Source of the DNA: Treponema sp.
GTDB taxonomy: Bacteria > Spirochaetota > Spirochaetia > Treponematales > Treponemataceae
NCBI GenBank assembly: GCA_017449285.1
Contig: JAFSJX010000009.1
Coordinates: 62,001 to 126,000 of the forward strand
Reading direction: 5' to 3'
DNA: 64,000 bases
Within the stretch, counting starts at the first letter, position 1, and each line of letters starts with the position of its first letter. The notes beneath the pieces are model-generated. The model did not search any database. It had not been told where the DNA came from and saw only the letters and a program-made list of their open reading frames with translations. A program made the position numbers and the translations under genes. This document shows, piece after piece, positions 61,401 to 64,000 of this stretch.

Positions 61401-64000
61401 TGGTGGGGTGTCAAGGCGAACAATGCGGCGGCATGGTATCTTGTCATTAACGGAAACGATGAGATGAATCCTGCACAAGGAAAAATCACCTATATCAGAA
61501 TCCGTGCGTGTGCGGTCAACGCAGAAGGAAAAGTCGGCTCTTGGACGGACTGGTACAATGTGCATATTGACGATACCGCCCCAACTCAGACGGCAACGCT
61601 CCGTCAGTACACAACGGAACCGACTTCTGATTGCACGGCGAGCGATATAGTTGCTTCTTCTAACATTATTGCAAGTAAGACTTACGAAAGTGAAATATAC
61701 CTTAAAGGTGACTGGTATCTGACGGTTATGCTCCATGACGAAAGTTCAATTGCTACGGATAAAACCGTGGTAAAACATGGAAGCACAACGCTTACTGCTG
61801 GAAGCGGCTATTATCTTTCTACGCTTGTAACGGGAAGCGATGGCAAGGAAAAGACGCAGTATATCTTTATTCCTGTTAGTACAAGTGGTACTTCGGCGGT
61901 GTATACCGTTACGGTTGCAGACTCCGAGCATACTATCTCCAATACTTATTCGCTCAACATAGACAACACCGCTCCTACGATTGAAGCCGTATACAACGGC
62001 TCTACGAAGACCGAAAGTAATGTCCTAAAGACCGATGATGATAACAGCGTTGTGGATTCCAATTATGTCTATACGCTCGGCGGTACGGTAGAGGAAAAAT
62101 CATCAGGATTTGACCGCCTTGTGTTCTACTATGTGCGTGCAAAAGATATTGACGGAAAGACTTATACGACAGAATCCGTACTTGACCCGCTCATTACGGC
62201 AGGCACAAGCGATGCGAAAGTGGCAATTTCTGGCAATCTTGTAAAACGACCATTCACACAGACTGTAACAGAAAACGGAACATCGGAAACAAAAGAATAT
62301 GCTCTTTATGCAAAATCTGTGGCAGGAAAACTTGGTGCGGACGGCTTTACCTTTACGGCAACGACTGCTGCCGATATTTCGGACAATGCCCATATCCGTA
62401 AGGGCGGCTTGATTGAGGTAGGTGGCGTTCTGAGAAGAATCAATGACATTTCGGGCGGAACGGTTACGTTCGACACGAGTACGGGCGTTACGAGCGAAAC
62501 CAGTGACGTAACGGCATACTTCCCGTATGCGCAGGTGGTAGATAACACGGCAACAGAAAGCACCTCTTCTACGACCGCAAATCCGTTTGAATTTAAGAAT
62601 AATTCCGACGATGGCGACACGATGCCCGAAACTCTGACTGGCTCAAAGTCAATCGGCTTTACATGGGATGCGACAATCCATTCATCAAATATGCCGGACG
62701 GACCTTGTACATTGGTTGTGCTTGCCTTTGATAAAGCGGGCAACGTAAGCGGCACAACGTATCCCATAAAAATAGAAAACTCTGCACCGCGCCTTGCAAA
62801 AGTGTTCCTCGGCACGGACTTGAATTCAAGCGGCTCATGGGAAGCAAACGAATTTGAGGGCTACAACCTGTACGATGCGAACGAAGCGTATGGAATTGGC
62901 ACGACAGAAGTTAAGGCTGAACAGAAAATTGCTACGGCTTCTTATGGAACAGCCTTTACAATCAAGGATAAACTTGCAGTAGTAGCAGAAATCGTTGGCG
63001 GTAACGGAGACATTATGATGGTGTACGGCCGCGATGCAACTACAACGGCGGCAGTGTCTTCAAGCGGTACGGAAGCCGGCATTACGGCCCAAGTGAATGA
63101 TTCGATTTCTTCGCTTGTAAGTTCCAAAAAAATCGGTTCTGTCATTTATAATAATACGGAAACGGTAACGTCGCTTAAGGGATTCACCCTCACGAACGAG
63201 CAGATTGTGTCTGCCGTAACGGAAGCCAATGACGGAACGGGTAAATCTGCTTCGTTCACGTTCTGGGATTTTACGGATGAACTCGAACAAGGCTCTACCT
63301 CTCAGAACTGTGTCCTTCTGGTAAATGACTTTACGATTGACCTTGTGGACTCTGTTCCGCCGAAGGTCGTCGTAAATCCGTTCTACTGGAGTTCTGCATC
63401 CGTGAACTCAATCTATGGAGATGACAGCACGAACGGTCACATTGAACTTGAAGATGATTTAACAGGAACTGTAGCCGCAACCCTTTATGGTCCAGACCCT
63501 AAAGTTTCTGGAAAGATTACGTTCACGGGCACTGCTTATGATGAGCATGCATTGAAAAACCTTTCGTTTACGCTTGCAAATTCTTCTGGAACTGCATTGA
63601 CAGGATTCGGCGGCATTTCAATGGCAAGCTACGACGCGACTTCAACAAACGAAACTTATGTTGAAAACGGCGGCTGGTCAGCATTGAGCGGAAACTCAGG
63701 AAGCACGCTTTCAGACGGCGGAAAGTATGAATGGAAAATTCTTGCAGATAACACAGGTTCTGAAAAAACAACTGGCTATTATGAAGATACATATTACCTC
63801 GGACAGGCAGGACATAAGGTTTACTGGACAATCAGCATTGATACAGCCCGGATTCCAAATGTTGCCGAACAGAATATTAAGCTTACTGTAACGGCATATG
63901 ACGGCAATAAGTATTCTACGGAAAGCACTGCGGCAGCTCCTGATACATCAGACGGCGCATACATAGTAACAGACGGAACAACACACGTACCTTCTTACCA
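46428..64000 (+). CDS. Giant repeat lipoprotein, open to the window end (at least 5,857 codons)
   Basis: The frame starts at ATG 46428 with GGAGG six bases upstream and remains in phase to base 64000 (start and last visible codons share phase; the text reads YIVTDGTTHVPSYQ at the edge). The signal peptide MILRKIARKACFVGAVCAIV continues to lipobox VGSC (Cys26), so the protein should be lipid-anchored. It is Thr/Ser/Asp-rich with very few Cys after the lipobox. It is built from Ig-like modules of about 100 residues, each ending in VDTTAP-type linkers and AxDKAGN turns. Between 49464 and 55258 three six-module blocks repeat with a period of about 1.9 kb. Expected mass exceeds 600 kDa. Probable surface-exposed adhesin. 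The C-terminus is outside the window. Confidence 0.88.
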   Translation, partial: MILRKIARKACFVGAVCAIVLAVGSCGDDVGLGATVDTEAPVLEITYPPAAASVRGTFVFAGTCSDDKEVTSIKLTITNTTTKETYQANDVVLGEKKDTWSVDVNNFEEGVGPFNGWQLPDGKYELNVVAYDAAGHSSGVSARTFEIDNTAPVVILTSPGTTDIKNATAYGSSFKVAGTIADEHTIAELTVSIYDKDKNLLNTEPYVEENVPTAGGTSITMLKFSAESTDELSKRYNSIYGDNIKAGNIPYYCEISVTDNTHEYKEPVYSASASTTNTTSGNSTKTFYLYTKVYEALMSEKSGAQLGLSASDLMTILNGTYTGSNKNVSRSASDGGKMTVAEVLEKLNEGAVNTEENYLAFSLNPAVNPTYTVSGYKLTKQVTAPASQPLTIVVNMGLDQALIKPDTLKAYIKDFGTVDPSSDNADEEIQQAYKEFIAMDGDGSTEAFEKAAADEKSGIICFATSDYPESSGYVENYTWEVSLPETILANHWYVLAVTGEDADGNEMRYNYVCGFVGTVSGIAPKTRITSSEEVFSSSKAVLIQGTSSSSETDIEKVSFEVVVTDLDDATVTPKTWKGTARLTPTDASIAAENNKSVEWELTLEDDAEGYEIQQEGKNVKYAFTITAYDKYDNPSDPQELTVLVDTAKPVVGYEGAELSDNAKITNTSTYFTRNEKDAYAYRLSGAWSDVNGSGTDVLYYTTNADYKSLPEENWQKAADFASATTTRSWNVDLTVGQTLKDGIIAFYAVDKAGNKSDVVSYTGITFDYENPVLTPDETPATSIKKGGTITASGKLTDTLALSDEKPYGITITAKKDGTPYELKNSGENPEVTYEYTAASENSPVTATYQIAIPSAGNDGTWTITVSAKDAAGLSATTQEYTVTVDSQSPTIQVSSTDNKCFISSQPQTFEGTMQDNVLVTNVYYCISSATTAPDDVSVYSKPAGIDEEGSPNNAGKWSANINFKSAATLDTDGKAIKEGTQYYVYFIAKDAVGNISAPSAGVPVKVDDTAPKSTLVGEGLYDATGESATAPSDKATYLAKEAFTVTGEITEENFKSATISVNDGTAVDFGAENSLVTFTDEAKTKWKLAPTLTDGSYKYVISLEDEAENTQSYTITINRDTTGPVVTITSPKAADQISESPVTVRGTTDYGYAGVKSLEYTTDTSDEPEWKSVETVSDNWTQSLSFDKQGTITLKVKATDVLNQTGEVSAVSFYYDKDIPVLSEEGIGTSGKTTNAAITVSGTASDTNALKDHGTGAITIKEGEFSKTLSVTPDTNAEGETGEKGTYTGTLTVGSEGDLSDGVHSLTVTVTDAANRTASLTRVVTVDTIAPKVSSNVVENASVYLDESVYDRLTVSVTESGTGIDQVRYQVLSSTAEEPSYSAETASNWSSLAQSSSDSNTSVWSANIDFTGKDETTHSVYVVATDKAGNVSSVSKATVANTTETKITVDKKKPVISSIKKGTTTITTDDTTNGEDNSTYIVTVDDTNPASAQVIIAKDDEEIATIKSSESTWSKTDKTANLTVDFSATKDDGTPKYPDGTYTLTFRATDGNGRISETKTVSVLKDSTAPEVTITSPTASTYSNANSYTFEGTAQDANLSEVKAVLLKYDGTSKTYKETETTATLSTDSSNKWTWKVYDLDEAGYEISVTATDKVGHTTKETSAVVTVDTIAPTTSMTGTGLYNASGTSVDSSTLLASGGTYLAKATFSLSGEITDDNFDLIKITSGSNEITTGDNSPLTLAATKWEFAPTATTDGAYAYTITLKDKANNQNSYTIIINRDTASPEISITSPETGELFGTANATVRGTASDAVAGIKEAYYTTDTSDNPEWKSLTVTGTSWSQALTFASEGEVTFKVYAVDKLGMKSAETTTTFMYDKSAPILKETGINAASAIKNKTFTLSGTASDTNALKSDGAVVIAEGSTELAKLNVTEGEWSYDFVVGNDENALADGEHTLTIIATDIAGRTTTETRVITVDTTAPVISDESMASDFAYLDVSPYATLSLSATDSGIGATGLANVYYQVLDSGTIVPTEYTSSAAWKSIANNGTQYAADISFADMAEDTYTICVVAIDRAGNVSGIKTVSQTVTVDKTKPVISDLKKGGKSVSGTDTTKNESLTYNVTITDTNPKTASVEVKNSTGTTVQTISSEELTGTDSAKTAALTVDFSDATSYPDGTYTLTFRATDGNGRISETKTVSVLKDSTAPEVTITSPTNDIYSNANSLTFTGTAADVNLKTVTAQLLSGDNVVSVNGKDETTLSTNINGEWTWKLYELADKVYTIKVLAVDEVGNQSEEKVSKSVTVDTTSPTTTLYGSSLFSTSGTAVGLDTSLAGGSYLAKDSFGLNGTITETNFESAKITVAGSDTTINIVKDENNTWSYTPESFADGDYTYTITLTDKAGNKASFTTNIKRDTTEPAVEIKNPTLGEAIEIAETTIKGTVTDEYAGTKFVYYKTGTMDAYEEVTFVGSNWAQNLAFTDEGTIELSVYAVDVLGNGSASSAETVQFSYDKAVPTLAENGISTSGKTTNNAITISGTASDTNALKDNGTGAIVIKEGETLIKALDVTSENGKSGTYTGTLSVGSEGDLPDGVHSLTVTVTDAANRTTSLTRIVTVDTTKPEISSNTTERNYVYQDESPYNTLTVSAEDMPATASTDSFTTGLAGVYYKVTNSATVPEYSSDGGWEALAQGSSSWTKNLEFKTSTYDEGTYYVYVVAIDRAGNVSDVSTASQTITVDAMKPSVSPAGSNMAQIAALTYTMSIADTNPDSAVVAVTKPDDSTTTINGSTPTGSEMSWTSTVSVPFNNSTDYPDGTYTLTFSVTDKNNRKAEDKTITVLKDSVAPVLSDITSSASTGFANVNALTFSGTITEANPKDTVTAELFKDGAATATEELTLTPTGTENEYGWTWKVYDLAEAAYTVKITAKDKVEHETSKESAAVTVDMTAPTTTLKGENLFNSNGETVSSWVSGGTYYAQSSFSLIGEITEQNLANSGITVTGGTGSITYGTDNSKEWTFTPSNLIDNNYVYNIALEDKAGNKTSYTVTVIRDTQPPTLTISNLADGENYGKQVKNEVYTITGTWEDEHAGTKTLQYTTNASPNEVTTEGTNASDSWVTITAPTATNVETNWSFAFPVTADSLGNSISFRAKDTAGNTTMLTRTDINFDKTDPTITITSDAPGSIRNSGYTLTGKVEDALLLEKGKISITATNSANTKTIDAQIPENDDTGTTYTFTVPIVATESLDINDTWTITLNATDKAGNTAETKTVTTTIDTIVPTIASVTAESSQSGKSKTIEENGKSITYFASSYPLELTIDASDEGQGLKSVEYTAVKGSFDSWSGDSNPVSNYETNKVIAWTKAIEGADTWTATIKDFVNTDIAEGTYTIFTHAVDKAGNESYSTALHLISDRTDPALEETDIVGDFITTSGGSFVLQFSASDANLSAVTSTGTVENGSGDTLASIVQDSTDTSKYTITQSVIGDENDQLSHKFTYSITATDNAGNSKTITKSVTIDRTPPVIASLKLGTADATTNSSEALAINSKNGNFSGTVQDSLSGMAAMKGYLVSGKVTADELNSATKISSTENEIAVSSGTVQKDWKATLTAPSEGWYTPVFEATDNAGNTATYVGKYFSADIEAPKSTLGFEEDQIYTSAGKNHVVGTNGTYDTDKTASWDDGLTYIADSSFILNGTVSDKFAFTADTIKFYDGETEITGASFVKNDIVTADDGSTTMTWTYTQTVDTTNATTDGTHTYKLEATDTAGNTKTYAFIVYVDTGAPVVTVLSPAPSANIKTGTLTISGTAFDEGTGVQQISYTVTKGAEEKTGTATVENGKWTASVENISEGSLTLSVTAKDFLNHTTDATAVSFFYDATAPDINSVTITEPATKSTDEYYDTKVLTLQAKVVDATSSVGNVTYKIGESGTEKAMTLKSGETDIYEASVICDEGTSTIYVLATDTLSNKTVGDNIKSVSVNVDATAPVLGALTATSGVSGTDGASSKTDVTFTGTITDSYGLASTDNLVITAKKTTSSEEKTYDASALASILTSVTSFTAETTPATKAALSGQAYSFTLPVSTDHANDGMWVFTVTVKDVAGNTSSVTTTAMTIDTVSPEWTNVSNSTNVFKVGGIAWPTEEDKINWYKDETLSVQGFFSEDAKGSGISTVTYMLTPPAGSSSTQKSGSLDVNRTTGVAKFLSEISGFEDSSTITFTAQDVAGNSSSAGPFKVRIDGTAPEISQYGNYSFGSTDKTNGTEDKDLYYVVTDTESGLNTSKISVTVGNTTYTNDSENVSIEATQPDTIRDKNGNDIDNSAKTMWLVKTTLAKEFFSSLSTEGTLNVLTTISDNAGNSTSRTLASIEIDTEPPTVEITSVSPITDSKVNKKITIAGKANDLSKIVGITLTATGNEKTETLSYTAAGTNTITYDSGVWTAVLDTEKLYESTETKALVITVVATDEAGNTTTDEKAATKTLTIDQNTDRPVIKVMNMQKVGTKYVLKYGTEGQLTGTIIDDDSTSDAVVQSVRVANVATDTTSSVDWDDTDWTESTENGVITATHATYGETKLTLATGEWTYYPKLQTDGAYVLYFYVKDNQETEFASPNTNTLACPYWQFKTDEKQDNTDGIAYSVDGSSPQVNGITVTSSSDADGTDIAKEKEALGTSTILGGTKKRYAQFIITTSDANGVSSITLSMVGKNKTIELSTANSDDGTFTATTTSTEAVWTTKRINVSEFGTGSVSVTAVPTDQNGLVGNGPGTFVVDMDGPAITVSSPKSGSEQTGNIEISGTSIDVSSEVVATEYLVPTVEQRSALSEEGLAALTTWGAWNEDSSAELWKFVFEALEFKNYDDETYYESAGNGKYLIPVYIKATDSLGNYTLKTDFTINHNPDADRPQTEITYPNDKNYSENEEFVILGGTIRITGSAIIPSATTTVNSVYLQIENGTASDNGTVTYTENSDYISGLKDTTTQKTYYTVSNAVAAAKDIFGESSSKSLDFATGVDSSEWWGVKANNAAAWYLVINGNDEMNPAQGKITYIRIRACAVNAEGKVGSWTDWYNVHIDDTAPTQTATLRQYTTEPTSDCTASDIVASSNIIASKTYESEIYLKGDWYLTVMLHDESSIATDKTVVKHGSTTLTAGSGYYLSTLVTGSDGKEKTQYIFIPVSTSGTSAVYTVTVADSEHTISNTYSLNIDNTAPTIEAVYNGSTKTESNVLKTDDDNSVVDSNYVYTLGGTVEEKSSGFDRLVFYYVRAKDIDGKTYTTESVLDPLITAGTSDAKVAISGNLVKRPFTQTVTENGTSETKEYALYAKSVAGKLGADGFTFTATTAADISDNAHIRKGGLIEVGGVLRRINDISGGTVTFDTSTGVTSETSDVTAYFPYAQVVDNTATESTSSTTANPFEFKNNSDDGDTMPETLTGSKSIGFTWDATIHSSNMPDGPCTLVVLAFDKAGNVSGTTYPIKIENSAPRLAKVFLGTDLNSSGSWEANEFEGYNLYDANEAYGIGTTEVKAEQKIATASYGTAFTIKDKLAVVAEIVGGNGDIMMVYGRDATTTAAVSSSGTEAGITAQVNDSISSLVSSKKIGSVIYNNTETVTSLKGFTLTNEQIVSAVTEANDGTGKSASFTFWDFTDELEQGSTSQNCVLLVNDFTIDLVDSVPPKVVVNPFYWSSASVNSIYGDDSTNGHIELEDDLTGTVAATLYGPDPKVSGKITFTGTAYDEHALKNLSFTLANSSGTALTGFGGISMASYDATSTNETYVENGGWSALSGNSGSTLSDGGKYEWKILADNTGSEKTTGYYEDTYYLGQAGHKVYWTISIDTARIPNVAEQNIKLTVTAYDGNKYSTESTAAAPDTSDGAYIVTDGTTHVPSY
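49464..55570 (+). repeat. Tandem ~1.9 kb super-repeats (six Ig-like modules each)
   Basis: Module A (GLYDATGES, GLYNASGTS, SLFSTSGTA, NLFNSNGET) recurs at about 49468, 51452, 53353 and 55261, spacing 1984, 1901 and 1908 bases. Each block has the same order A to F: A (TYLAKxxFSLxGEITExNF), B (YTTDTSDxPEWKS), C (SGTASDTNALKD), D (YVVAIDRAGNVS), E (YPDGTYTLTFRATDGNGRIS) and F (WTWKVYDL). Three blocks are complete; the fourth keeps only module A before the sequence diverges. Confidence 0.85.

Overview
The window looks like chromosomal DNA from a saccharolytic, gut- or rumen-type Treponema (Spirochaetota). The reasons are a circularly permuted glucose/galactose-binding lipoprotein of the type described for T. 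pallidum Tp0684, loose spirochaete-type lipoboxes, TTG and GTG starts with strong Shine-Dalgarno sites, GGDEF proteins fused to sugar-sensor domains, and giant Ig-like surface lipoproteins. Genus is inference; no rRNA is present.

Layout. (1) 1-17.8 kb is a beta-glucan utilisation region: a CUT1 ABC importer (binding lipoprotein plus two permeases, minus strand), a divergent AraC regulator, a domain-swapped GH3 beta-glucosidase, a 1,113-residue GH94 phosphorylase resembling 1,2-beta-oligoglucan phosphorylases, an exported GH5 glucanase, two diguanylate cyclases (one with a LacI-like sugar-sensor domain) and a second GH94 enzyme resembling cellobiose phosphorylase. A GATATTTTT element recurs upstream of the importer, both GH94 genes and GH5. 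(2) 18-29 kb is housekeeping and transport: FtsK, a CBM48 protein with a histone-like Lys/Ala tail, CstA, and an mglBAC operon with palindromic repeats between its genes and a long coiled-coil extension on MglC. (3) 29-40 kb is a patchy accessory zone: a stand-alone condensation-domain protein, pyrF, an acyl-CoA synthetase, tRNA-Cys, a Nudix hydrolase, a truncated LPP20-like gene, an AT-rich membrane protein, a candidate type I toxin-antitoxin locus absent from ordinary gene calls, ATPase remnants, a DUF234-type ATPase and a sirtuin. GC-rich dispersed repeats sit at several gene ends here. (4) 40-64 kb holds two giant Ig-like surface proteins: one of 2,006 residues with a possible outer-membrane C-terminal domain, and a lipoprotein reading frame that starts at 46428 and stays open to the window end (5,857 codons visible), containing three full copies of a six-module ~1.9 kb super-repeat.

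How it works together. Exported glucanase would produce oligosaccharides, the CUT1 system would import them, and phosphorylases plus GH3 would degrade them in the cytoplasm with energy saved as glucose-1-phosphate. The neighbouring sensor-GGDEF proteins suggest sugar availability feeds into c-di-GMP signalling. The Mgl system would bring in glucose or galactose, and the giant lipoproteins are probable adhesins or substrate-contact proteins.

The most unusual items are the 30-residue hydrophobic peptide locus with a convergent small RNA (36.8-37.1 kb), a recurrent promoter architecture (-10 box, six bases, ATG) predicting leaderless mRNAs, and the giant repeat lipoprotein.
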